From an uncultured Prevotella sp. (GTDB lineage: Bacteria; Bacteroidota; Bacteroidia; Bacteroidales; Bacteroidaceae): a stretch of 14,826 bases of DNA. Below, in pieces: positions 6,264 to 13,029 of this stretch; position 1 is the first letter of the stretch, and each line of letters opens with the position of its first letter. A program made the position numbers and the translations under genes. Location: positions 1-14,826 of the forward strand of contig CAAFFL010000038.1 in assembly GCA_900762125.1 (NCBI GenBank), in the 5' to 3' direction. The notes below the pieces were generated by a model that was not told the origin of the DNA, did not search any database, and was given only the letters and a program-made list of their open reading frames with translations.

Positions 6264-8096
6264 TCAATGTTTCTTGCCCTTCATGACGTCCTCGATCTCG
6301 GTGATCGCCGTCATCGCGGAGTTGAACGTTCGCTCCATGTTGCCCGACGGATCGCCGGGGGCATAGCGCTCGTATTCGCACTCGTCGAGGGCGGAGAGGA
6401 ACTTCTGTATGGTACCCTCGTCTACTCCATGCCCGGTGAGCTTCTCGGCGATGTTCTCGCGCGAGAGCTGCTCCACGGGGATGTTCAGTTTATAGCTCAC
6501 GTAGCCCCACAGCGCGCGAAGCACCTCGTCGAAGAACGCGCTACTCTTGCCCTGGAACATCAGCTTCGAGGCGGTCTTCAGTCGGCGGCGCGCCATCTTG
6601 TTGGCTTTCTTGCCACGCACCTTCACGATGTCGGCATTCTCGATGGCTCGGCGACGGAAGATGATGAGCAGCACGATGAACGCCACGAGCGGCAGCAGCA
6701 GACTCACCCAATAGGCGGCGCTGCCAAAGAAGAAGCTGTCAGCCTTATGCAGCGCTGTGGCGCCCGCCTTGATGGTGTGGATGTCGTTGTCCTTCTGGCT
6801 CGCGAAGCTCTCAGCCGACGACTTGCCGTCGCCCTTGGCCACGTGGACGGTGATGGGCTTCGTCTGGAGGGTCTTGTAGGCGTTCGCAGACGTGTCATAA
6901 TAGGTGAACGTCACCGCGGGGATGGTGTAGGTGCCCTCGTTGCGGGGTACGACAAGGAAGTCGTAGACCATGTTGCCCTCCACGCCGTTGGCCGTCAGAC
7001 GGGTCTTGTCGGTCACCTTCGGGTCGTATTTGTCAAACTCCTTGGGGAAGTTCACCACGGGCTGCTTGATGAGCTTGAGGTTGCCGGTGCCGCCGATGAC
7101 GACGCGCAGCGTGGTGGGGTTGCCAGCCTTCACCTCGGTCTGCGACAGTTGGGCAGAGATGTTGAACTTGCCCACGCCACCGGAGAAGTCGGCGGGCTTC
7201 TTTGGCAACGGCAGGACGTTGACCGTCAGTCCCGGTGCCTCGATGTTGCGCTTCACCTCCACATAGCCCGAGCCACCGTTGAAGAACGCCTCGAAGGGGT
7301 CTACGTTGCGGTTCTGCTGGACGACGATGCCCTTGAACGTGATGCTCGGGATCTGAAGCTTGCCCGTCATCTGCGGGTACATCACATACTGGCTCCACGT
7401 CACGCAACGGTAGTTGCGGCCGTTGACCTTCTCCACGTGGAAGCTCTTCTGCTGAGGCAGTTGCACCTCTTGCGTGTGAAAGCCGGTGAGGTCCGGCATC
7501 TTACCCTCGAGCTGCGTGAGGTCCACCAGCGTGTAGACCTTATAGGTCAGGAGGATAGGCTCCTGCTCATGCACCGTCCGCTTGTTGGCGGACACCTTGA
7601 TGAAGAGGTCGTTGCCCGTGATGGCGGAGCCTGCGGCGCGCAGACCATCGTCGCCACCACGCTGGCGGTCCTCATGCATCTGCGGCGCGTTGCCACCATT
7701 GGACGCATGGCCGCTGACGACGATCTTCACCGCCCGCGATGCCACGCTCTTGCCATTGATCACCGCGTGGGCAGCGGGGATGGTGTAGGTGCCGGTCTTG
7801 TCGGCGTAGAGCGTGTAGGTGAACGTGATCGATGACGAACTGGACGTGTGGCCATTGACGATCTGATAGCTCGACTGCCGGGAGGTGTACGGTCCCGCGA
7901 TGAGTTCCAGCCCTGCGGGGATCTTGCCCTCGCGGAAGCTCTCCACGTCCTGCGTGTTGATGCTGTAGGCCAGTCGGAAGTTCTCACCCGCCGCCACACG
8001 CGATGGTGCCGAGACGCTGATCTGCGCCTCTGCCGGCAGGCTGTAGGCCACGATGGCCAGCACCACGAATGCAATATATTTTGCTAATCGGTTCAT
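6264..8096 (-). CDS. batD: BatD: exported beta-domain protein with a cytoplasmic helical tail
   Basis: A 610-residue protein with a signal peptide at 1-24 (cleavage after LPAEA), then a long exported region (about 25-455) rich in beta strands with repeated immunoglobulin-like units, for example TFTYTLYADKTGTYTIPA near 91-108 and DFLVVPRNEGTYTIPAVTF near 379-397. One membrane segment follows at 462-480 (WVSLLLPLVAFIVLLIIF), then a basic stretch (KVRGKKANKMARRRLK) and a cytoplasmic helical domain (518-580) with ALWGYVSYKLNIP and ECEYERYAP. This is the usual BatD (oxygen-tolerance protein) architecture and length. Its tail resembles that of the protein encoded at 11016-12098. It lies between batC (71 bp upstream) and batE (14 bp downstream). 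A GG-like run (TAAGGTTAG) about 15 bp upstream is only a weak ribosome-binding site. Function in the complex is unproven. Confidence 0.92.
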   Translation of the reverse strand: MNRLAKYIAFVVLAIVAYSLPAEAQISVSAPSRVAAGENFRLAYSINTQDVESFREGKIPAGLELIAGPYTSRQSSYQIVNGHTSSSSSITFTYTLYADKTGTYTIPAAHAVINGKSVASRAVKIVVSGHASNGGNAPQMHEDRQRGGDDGLRAAGSAITGNDLFIKVSANKRTVHEQEPILLTYKVYTLVDLTQLEGKMPDLTGFHTQEVQLPQQKSFHVEKVNGRNYRCVTWSQYVMYPQMTGKLQIPSITFKGIVVQQNRNVDPFEAFFNGGSGYVEVKRNIEAPGLTVNVLPLPKKPADFSGGVGKFNISAQLSQTEVKAGNPTTLRVVIGGTGNLKLIKQPVVNFPKEFDKYDPKVTDKTRLTANGVEGNMVYDFLVVPRNEGTYTIPAVTFTYYDTSANAYKTLQTKPITVHVAKGDGKSSAESFASQKDNDIHTIKAGATALHKADSFFFGSAAYWVSLLLPLVAFIVLLIIFRRRAIENADIVKVRGKKANKMARRRLKTASKLMFQGKSSAFFDEVLRALWGYVSYKLNIPVEQLSRENIAEKLTGHGVDEGTIQKFLSALDECEYERYAPGDPSGNMERTFNSAMTAITEIEDVMKGKKH

Positions 8097-8105
8097 TATA
8101 TAATG
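8094..8105. repeat. 12-bp palindrome containing the batD start codon
   Basis: CATTATATAATG is a perfect palindrome whose left three bases are the batD start codon read on the minus strand. In mRNA it could form only a weak self-pairing site, so it may be chance in AT-rich DNA. Confidence 0.35.
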
Positions 8106-8128
8106 TTCTAACCTTATCTTATAAAGTC

Positions 8129-8170
8129 AAGACTGAAGACTCAAGACTCAAGACTGAAGACTCGAGACTA
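8129..8170. repeat. Heptanucleotide tandem repeat (AAGACTS) running into the batC stop codon
   Basis: Six 7-bp units in a row on the plus strand: AAGACTG, AAGACTC, AAGACTC, AAGACTG, AAGACTC, then the degenerate GAGACTA. The last unit contains the batC stop codon (CTA, 8168-8170). The array fills over half of the 71-bp batC-batD spacer. Units differ by C/G at the last position, so the array is not a perfect microsatellite. Confidence 0.9.
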
Positions 8171-8848
8171 CCAGTTCTTCTGCAGCCGTCGCCGTTGCGG
8201 CTGTTGCTCCGCCTGCTTCATGCGCTGCTGGGTAGCCTTCTCCTGTTGCATCGCCGCGTTGAGCAGTTGTTCGGCATTGTCTTTGCTCATCTGCTCCTTC
8301 GGCTGCTGCTGCTGTTGCTTGTCTTTATCTTGCTTCTGCTTGTTCTGGTCTTGCTTCTGCTTCTCTTGCTTCTGCTTCTTGTTTTTGTCCTGTTGCTTCT
8401 TCTGGTCCTGCTTCTGGTTCTTTGCCTGCTTCTTGCATTCCACGAGGTTGTAGCGGGCGATGTTGTCCTTCGGATTGTTGCGGAGGCACTCCTCGTAGGC
8501 CTTCACCGCGTCGCCCCAGAGCTGGTGGCGCTGGGCGATGCAGCCGATGTTGTGGTAGGCCTTCGCCTTGCGGAGCTTCGCCGTCTCGCTCTTGCCCGCC
8601 CGCTGCAGCTGTTCGATGGCGGCAGAGTCCTTCTGCTGCATCATCAGCGCACAACCGAGGTTGTACATCGCCTGCGTGTTGCGCGGGTTCTTGCCGAGCG
8701 CCTTCCGGTACTCCGTCTCCGCCTTGGCATAGTTCTGCTGGCGGAACAGGCGGTTGCCCGAACGGATGAACTGCCGGTCCGTCTGCGCCATGGCCGTCGT
8801 GGCCACAAGCATCAGGGTGAGGGTGAATAGATACTTGAATATCTTCAT
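8168..8848 (-). CDS. batC: BatC: TPR protein with a lysine/glutamine-rich tail
   Basis: I choose ATG at 8848 (226 residues) over an ATG 33 bp upstream, because it gives a clean signal peptide (MKIFKYLFTLTLMLVATTAMA) and a normal 34-bp gap from batB. Mature numbering from this start: TPR-like units about 25-135 (SGNRLFRQQNYAKAETEYRKAL, MYNLGCALMMQQKDSAAIEQL, AKAYHNIGCIAQRHQLWGDAV, and the end of the last unit at NPKDNIARYNL). A tract of nearly 50 residues follows made almost only of K, Q, D, N and E, and a conserved-looking end (NAEQLLNAAMQQEKATQQRM ... RRRLQKNW). This matches BatC. It is exported, probably to the periplasm or as an anchored protein, and likely serves as a protein-interaction scaffold for BatA, BatB and BatD. 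The tail tract is encoded by repetitive CTG/CTT-rich DNA on the plus strand (about 8290-8420). Confidence 0.9.
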   Translation of the reverse strand: MKIFKYLFTLTLMLVATTAMAQTDRQFIRSGNRLFRQQNYAKAETEYRKALGKNPRNTQAMYNLGCALMMQQKDSAAIEQLQRAGKSETAKLRKAKAYHNIGCIAQRHQLWGDAVKAYEECLRNNPKDNIARYNLVECKKQAKNQKQDQKKQQDKNKKQKQEKQKQDQNKQKQDKDKQQQQQPKEQMSKDNAEQLLNAAMQQEKATQQRMKQAEQQPQRRRLQKNW

Positions 8849-8882
8849 GATTGCTATTGCTTCGTTTTTTGATGAGGGCACG

Positions 8883-9911
8883 CTAAGCTTGCTTCTTCTT
8901 GAAGAGTCGCCAGTTGCGTGTCTTGGGATTCTGCACCTCGAGGATGCACACCTCGATGATCAGCAGGAGGATGGCGATGATGCCAAAGGCCTGGAACTGC
9001 TCGTCGTACTCGCTATAGATGACCGACGACGTCTCTCCCTGCTGCAGCTTCGTCAGCTGGTCGTTGAGCTCGTCCTGCGCGTCGGAGGTGTTGTCGACAT
9101 GGATATAGGTACCGCTGCCGGCTTGCGCCACCTGCTTGCACATCTGCTCGTTGAGGGCGGACATCACGGTCTGGCCACTCAGGTCCTTCATATAGTCGCC
9201 ATTGCCCATGGGAATCGGCGCACCCTTCGGGTCACCGACGCCGAGGATGAAGACGTTGATGCCAGCCTTCTTCGCCGCGCGGGCGGCTTCCTCTGCCCCA
9301 CCCTCGTGGTCCTCGCCATCGGTGATGACGATGATGGCGCGGCCGACCTTCTCCTGCTTCGTGAAGCTGTGCATCGCCACCTGGATGGCGCGACCGATGT
9401 CGGTGCCCTGTGTGGCGATGAGCGAGGGATCGGTGTTCTGGAGGAACATCTTCGCCGAGACATAGTCGCTCGTGATGGGCAACTGCACAAAGGCGTCGCC
9501 GGCAAAGACCACCAAGCCAATCTTGTCGTTGGTGAAGTGGTCCATCATGCTCTCCACGAGCATCTTGCTCTTGTCCAGACGACTCGGCACGACGTCCTCC
9601 GCCTTCATGGAGTTAGAGATGTCCATGCAGATGATCGCCTCGATGCCGCGCCGCTTCTCGTGGGAGATCTTCGTGCCCATCTGTGGACGGGCGACCATCA
9701 GGACGAGGATGGCGAGGACAGCCTCGAGGAGCCAGAACTTCACCGAGGGGCGGTATTTGGAAACATCCGGCATGAGCTGGCGGAGAAGCGTGGGGTCACC
9801 AAACTTCTTCAGCTTGCCCTGCCGCTTGCGCCAGCCGAGGAAGCGGACGAGCGCCAAGGCGGGGACGAGCAGCAACAGCCAGAGGTATATGGGGTCTTCA
9901 AATCTGAGCAT
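8883..9911 (-). CDS. batB: BatB: membrane-anchored VWA-domain protein
   Basis: A 342-residue protein with membrane segments near the N-terminus (about 8-25 and 58-75) and at the C-terminus (about 311-327), enclosing a von Willebrand factor A domain (about 90-280). The metal-ion-dependent adhesion site is complete: D97, S99 and S101 in MDISNSM, T170-D171 in GTDIGRA, and D198 in VITDGED. The conserved ARPQ just after the second membrane segment is also present in BatA. VWA domains of this type bind partners through a divalent metal ion, and in Bat clusters they are proposed targets of the MoxR ATPase. It is followed by batC after 34 bp and preceded by batA with an unusually wide 84-bp gap. Start ATG at 9909-9911 fits the family N-terminus (MLRFEDPIYLWLL). 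Assignment is firm; biochemical role is inferred. Confidence 0.94.
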   Translation of the reverse strand: MLRFEDPIYLWLLLLVPALALVRFLGWRKRQGKLKKFGDPTLLRQLMPDVSKYRPSVKFWLLEAVLAILVLMVARPQMGTKISHEKRRGIEAIICMDISNSMKAEDVVPSRLDKSKMLVESMMDHFTNDKIGLVVFAGDAFVQLPITSDYVSAKMFLQNTDPSLIATQGTDIGRAIQVAMHSFTKQEKVGRAIIVITDGEDHEGGAEEAARAAKKAGINVFILGVGDPKGAPIPMGNGDYMKDLSGQTVMSALNEQMCKQVAQAGSGTYIHVDNTSDAQDELNDQLTKLQQGETSSVIYSEYDEQFQAFGIIAILLLIIEVCILEVQNPKTRNWRLFKKKQA

Positions 9912-9936
9912 TTTCTTTTTCTTTGAGTCTTGGGGG

Positions 9937-9953
9937 CGGGCTTGATAAGCCCG
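9937..9953. repeat. Hairpin in the batA-batB spacer
   Basis: CGGGCTT (9937-9943) and AAGCCCG (9947-9953) form a perfect 7-bp GC-rich stem with a 3-nt loop inside the 84-bp batA-batB spacer. There is no U-run after it on the minus strand (CCCCCAAGAC follows), so it is more likely an mRNA-processing or stability element, or part of a dispersed repeat, than a terminator. Confidence 0.6.
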
Positions 9954-9995
9954 ACGGTCTAACAGCGAACTTCTTTAAATCAATACCAGCGGGCA

Positions 9996-10994
9996 TCACG
10001 GGATGCGGCGGAGCACTGTGTTGCGGAGGAGGAGCTCCAGCAGGAGGACGAGGACGGCAGCCAGTGCGAACGGCTGGAAGGCATCGTAGCGCTTCGAGAA
10101 GCGCTGGACGCTCATCTTCGTTTTCTCCAGTTTGTCGATGTCGCGATAGATCTGCTTCAGCTCGCGGGTGTTCGTGGCACGATAGAAGTTGCCGTCGGTC
10201 GTCAGTGCGATGTCGCGGAGCGTCTTCGTGTCGATGTTCACGGGGATGTTGACGTATTGCACACCGCCGGTCACCGGCATCGGATAGCGGGCCACCTTGT
10301 TCGTTCCCACGCCAATGGTGTAGACGCGGATGCCGAGCGATTTCGCGATCTGCGCGGCGGTCATCGGCGAGATGTCGCCCATGTTGTTGCTGCCATCGGT
10401 CAGCAGGATCACCACCTTGCTCTTTGCCTTCGAGTTCTTCAGTCGGCTGACGGCATTGGCGAGTCCCATGCCCACGGCAGTACCATCCTGGATCAGTCCG
10501 CGTGCGGCAATGTCGGTGCGGACGTTCTGCAGGAGGTTGAGCAGCGACGTATGGTCCGTCGTCATCGGGCACTGCGTGAACGCCTCGCCCGCGAAGATCG
10601 TCAGGCCGATGTTGTCGTTCGGTCGTCCGGAGATGAACTCCGCTGCCACATCCTTCGCTGCCTCGATGCGGTTCGGACTGAGGTCCTCGGCCAGCATCGA
10701 CGTCGAGACGTCCATCGCCAGCATGATGTCGATGCCCTCCACGGCCTTGTTGTCCCACGAGTTATGCGTCTGCGGGCGAGCCATGATGATGACGATGAGC
10801 ACGAAGAGGATGCAACGGAGCACCATCGGCGCGTCGATGATGCGCATGCGCCAGCTCTTCGGGGCATTGAGGTAGGCATGCGTATCGCTCATCCGCATGG
10901 TGGGCTCGCTCCTCTTTCGGAAGAGGAAGTACCACAGCACATACGGGATGAGCAGTAGCAAGAGGAAGAAATATTCTTTATTTGCAAATTCCAT
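9996..10994 (-). CDS. batA: BatA: membrane-anchored VWA-domain protein
   Basis: A 332-residue protein with the same plan as BatB: N-terminal membrane segments (about 8-25 and 57-72), then ARPQ (72-75), a VWA domain (about 87-285) and a C-terminal membrane segment (about 308-325). The metal site is complete: D95, S97 and S99 in MDVSTSM, D170-G-T172 in IQDGTAVG, and D200 in LLTDGSNN. It differs from BatB by an insert around 228-248 (VARYPMPVTGGVQYVNIPVNI), found in BatA-type proteins. BatA and BatB probably act as a pair in the inner membrane with the VWA domains on the same side. It starts 21 bp after the BatD-like gene; GAAG about 8 bases before the ATG is one of the better ribosome-binding sites in the window. 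Confidence 0.94.
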   Translation of the reverse strand: MEFANKEYFFLLLLLIPYVLWYFLFRKRSEPTMRMSDTHAYLNAPKSWRMRIIDAPMVLRCILFVLIVIIMARPQTHNSWDNKAVEGIDIMLAMDVSTSMLAEDLSPNRIEAAKDVAAEFISGRPNDNIGLTIFAGEAFTQCPMTTDHTSLLNLLQNVRTDIAARGLIQDGTAVGMGLANAVSRLKNSKAKSKVVILLTDGSNNMGDISPMTAAQIAKSLGIRVYTIGVGTNKVARYPMPVTGGVQYVNIPVNIDTKTLRDIALTTDGNFYRATNTRELKQIYRDIDKLEKTKMSVQRFSKRYDAFQPFALAAVLVLLLELLLRNTVLRRIP

Positions 10995-11015
10995 GTTGAT
11001 GCTTCTTTAGTGCCT

Positions 11016-12098
11016 CTACATCGTCAGCAAGTACACATTATATATAATGTAGGCCAGCGTGCCGAGGATGACAATGCCCAAGCCCCAAAGCAACACCTTG
11101 ATCGTGGCACGGTTCTGGCGTGTGCGCTTGTCGTCGTCGGAGAGCTGCGGCACGATGCGCTCCTCGGTCTCCTCAATGTTCTGCTTCGTCTCGTCGACAA
11201 ACTTGATGGCATTGACGAGGTTGAGGTCGTTCTCGTTGATGAGTGTAGAGTATTTGGCAAACTTCACCAGGTCGGCGGTCTGGAAGAGTTCCCGGAGCTC
11301 GTCAATCATCTTCTGGTCGCCGTTCTCCCGCAGGCGGTCGATGATCTCCGAGGAGGTCATCTCCATGGCGCGGAAGCCGAAGCGCTCCTCGATGTATTGG
11401 CGGAGGGTATCCGTCAGCTGGGTGTAGTAGGTCTTCTGATCCTCAGAGGTCTGCAGACGCTCCTCCTTGATCTTCTCGATGGCCGTCAACGCCCGCTGAT
11501 GGGCCGGCAAATGCTTGACGATGCGGATGCGGGTGATGACGGGCTTGTTCTGCTTTAGACGGAGCACGAGCCAGAACACCAGCAACGACAGCAACATGAC
11601 GAGCACCGACAGCCAGAGATAAGGTCGCCACTCCGCCCAGTCGAAGGGATTGTCCTGCACATCCTCAGGGATGAGCATCTTGTTGGGGTGCAACGTGTCG
11701 ACATTGACGGTGATGACCTTCAATGCCGCCGTGACGCCCTTGTAAGATTTCCCATTGACTTTCACGGTCATAGGCGGAATGGAGTAAAGCTTTTCATCAA
11801 AGGAGGTGATGGTGTAGACCTTCTCCACCTTGATGCTGCCGCCGTCGTGACTGAGGGTGTCCTCCTTCGTCTCGACGATCTCCATGCCTGGCGCGATATA
11901 TTGTCCCGCCTTCTGCTTCGGCCACTGGATGCGTGCGCCATCGGGCATCGTCACGACGAGGCGCAGATGTGCCTGGTCGCCGATGAGGATGACCACGGAG
12001 TCCACGGTCTGCTCCACCACGATCTGTGCACTGGCTTTCAGGCCCATGCACACGAGCAAGATGAAGGTGCTCAGCAGGATTCTGATTTGATGTTTCAT
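11016..12098 (-). CDS. BatD-like exported and membrane protein of the bat operon
   Basis: A 360-residue protein with a signal peptide (1-24, ending GLKASA), an exported beta-rich domain (about 25-155; strands such as VILIGDQAHLRLVVTM, KVEKVYTITSF and YSIPPMTVKVNGKSY), a membrane segment (160-181), a cytoplasmic helical domain (about 190-320) and a second membrane segment at the C-terminus (333-357). The helical domain carries LRQYIEERFGF (232-242), MTSSEIIDRLRENG (247-260) and LFQTADLVKFAKYS (271-284), a pattern that also fits the BatD tail. Genes of this kind sit between the DUF58 gene and batA in many Bacteroidota Bat clusters. It presumably presents an exported domain to the complex, but no activity is known. 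It lies 16 bp after the DUF58 gene and 21 bp before batA. No enzyme motif is visible. Confidence 0.85.
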   Translation of the reverse strand: MKHQIRILLSTFILLVCMGLKASAQIVVEQTVDSVVILIGDQAHLRLVVTMPDGARIQWPKQKAGQYIAPGMEIVETKEDTLSHDGGSIKVEKVYTITSFDEKLYSIPPMTVKVNGKSYKGVTAALKVITVNVDTLHPNKMLIPEDVQDNPFDWAEWRPYLWLSVLVMLLSLLVFWLVLRLKQNKPVITRIRIVKHLPAHQRALTAIEKIKEERLQTSEDQKTYYTQLTDTLRQYIEERFGFRAMEMTSSEIIDRLRENGDQKMIDELRELFQTADLVKFAKYSTLINENDLNLVNAIKFVDETKQNIEETEERIVPQLSDDDKRTRQNRATIKVLLWGLGIVILGTLAYIIYNVYLLTM

Positions 12099-12114
12099 TC
12101 TTTATTCTAATAAA

Positions 12115-12984
12115 TTACGACCGCTGCTTGAAGAGCATCATCAGCGACTTGGTGAAGTCCTCGTTCGTGGCGATGGACGTCCAGTCGACGCGGCTCTTGG
12201 AGAATGTGTGGCGCAGGGCATCCTCGTGGTCCATCCAGTAGCGGGTGTGGGCGCGGCGGAGCTTACTGCTCGACGTGTCGATGATCATCTCGTGGCCGGT
12301 CTCGGCGTCGCGCACCTTCATCAGCCCTATATCGGGCAACTGTTTTGCCCGTGGGTCATAGACCTGAATGGCGATGACGTCGTGCTTGCGGTTGGCAATC
12401 TCCATCTCCTTGGTGAAGTCCTTTCGGTCGTAGAAGTCACTGAGGATGAACGAGGTGCAACGGCGTTTCATTACACGGGTGAGGTAGGCCGTCGCCATGG
12501 CGATGTCCGTCCGCTGGCTCTCCGGATGGAAGTCGAGCATCTCGCGGATGATGTAGAGGATATGCCGGCGACCCTTTTTCGGTGGGATATATTTCTCGAT
12601 GCGGTCAGAGAAGAAGATGACGCCAATCTTGTCGTTGTTCTGAATGGCCGAATAAGCCAGCGTCGCGGCAATCTCCGTCACCATGTCGCGCTTCATCTGC
12701 GCCGTGGTGCCGAAGTCGAGCGAGCCGGAGACATCGATGAGGAGCATCACCGTCAGCTCACGCTCCTCCTCGAAGACTTTCACATTGGGCCGATGAAAGC
12801 GCGCCGTGACGTTCCAGTCGATGTCGCGTACATCGTCGCCATACTGATACTCCCTCACCTCGGAGAAAGCCATACCACGACCTTTGAAGGCAGAGTGGTA
12901 CTGTCCGGCGAAGATGTTTTGACTCAACCCGCGGGTCTTGATCTCGATCTTCCTGACCTTTTTAAAGATATCGGTTGTATTCAT
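12115..12984 (-). CDS. DUF58-domain protein with VWA-like fold
   Basis: A 289-residue soluble protein without signal peptide. It has the hallmark DUF58 motif REYQYGDDVRDIDWNVTARF (44-63) followed by a VWA-like core: LLIDVSGSLDFG (81-92; D84, S86, S88), then NDKIGVIFFSDRIEKYIPP and SFILSDFYDRKDF. DUF58 proteins are nearly always encoded directly after a MoxR ATPase and are considered its partner or substrate. Here the order is the same: it begins 42 bp after the MoxR gene stop codon, and a possible hairpin sits just upstream of its start codon (12990-13012). The full length matches the family's short cytoplasmic form that lacks N-terminal membrane helices. The role in the Bat complex is inferred from context. 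Confidence 0.93.
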   Translation of the reverse strand: MNTTDIFKKVRKIEIKTRGLSQNIFAGQYHSAFKGRGMAFSEVREYQYGDDVRDIDWNVTARFHRPNVKVFEEERELTVMLLIDVSGSLDFGTTAQMKRDMVTEIAATLAYSAIQNNDKIGVIFFSDRIEKYIPPKKGRRHILYIIREMLDFHPESQRTDIAMATAYLTRVMKRRCTSFILSDFYDRKDFTKEMEIANRKHDVIAIQVYDPRAKQLPDIGLMKVRDAETGHEMIIDTSSSKLRRAHTRYWMDHEDALRHTFSKSRVDWTSIATNEDFTKSLMMLFKQRS

Positions 12985-12989
12985 TCTTT

Positions 12990-13012
12990 ACTTTGAAATT
13001 AAAGTTCAAAGT
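12990..13012 (-). promoter_or_regulatory. Possible hairpin at the ribosome-binding region of the DUF58 gene
   Basis: ACTTTGAA (12990-12997) is complementary to TTCAAAGT at 13005-13012 (8 bp, 7-nt loop) and equally to TTCAAAGT at 13019-13026. The near hairpin would end 5 nt before the DUF58 start codon. The two pairings exclude each other, so the repeat array offers alternative structures. AU-rich stem; importance unproven. Confidence 0.4.
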
Positions 13013-13029
13013 TCAATGTTCAAAGTTTA
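13002..13029. repeat. Heptanucleotide tandem repeat (AAGTTCA) running into the moxR stop codon
   Basis: Four 7-bp units on the plus strand: AAGTTCA (13002), AAGTTCA (13009), ATGTTCA (13016), AAGTTTA (13023). The last three bases are the stop codon of the MoxR-type gene (TTA, 13027-13029). The arrangement mirrors the array at the batC stop codon, although the unit sequence differs. Confidence 0.85.

Noticed and set aside
6216..7835. 539-codon plus-strand open frame antisense to batD
   Set aside because: Same low-information composition as other antisense frames; BatD on the minus strand has a signal peptide, membrane segment and family features. The same reasoning excludes the long plus-strand frames at 50-871, 1966-3111, 8754-9926 and 13117-13902.
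8129..8170. CRISPR-like array
   Set aside because: Units are 7 bp and adjacent, with no spacers and no cas genes nearby; this is a simple tandem repeat.
8849..8881. Upstream ATG of batC (11 extra residues)
   Set aside because: The extra residues (MPSSKNEAIAI) would precede a standard signal peptide and leave almost no gap from batB; the internal ATG is better.
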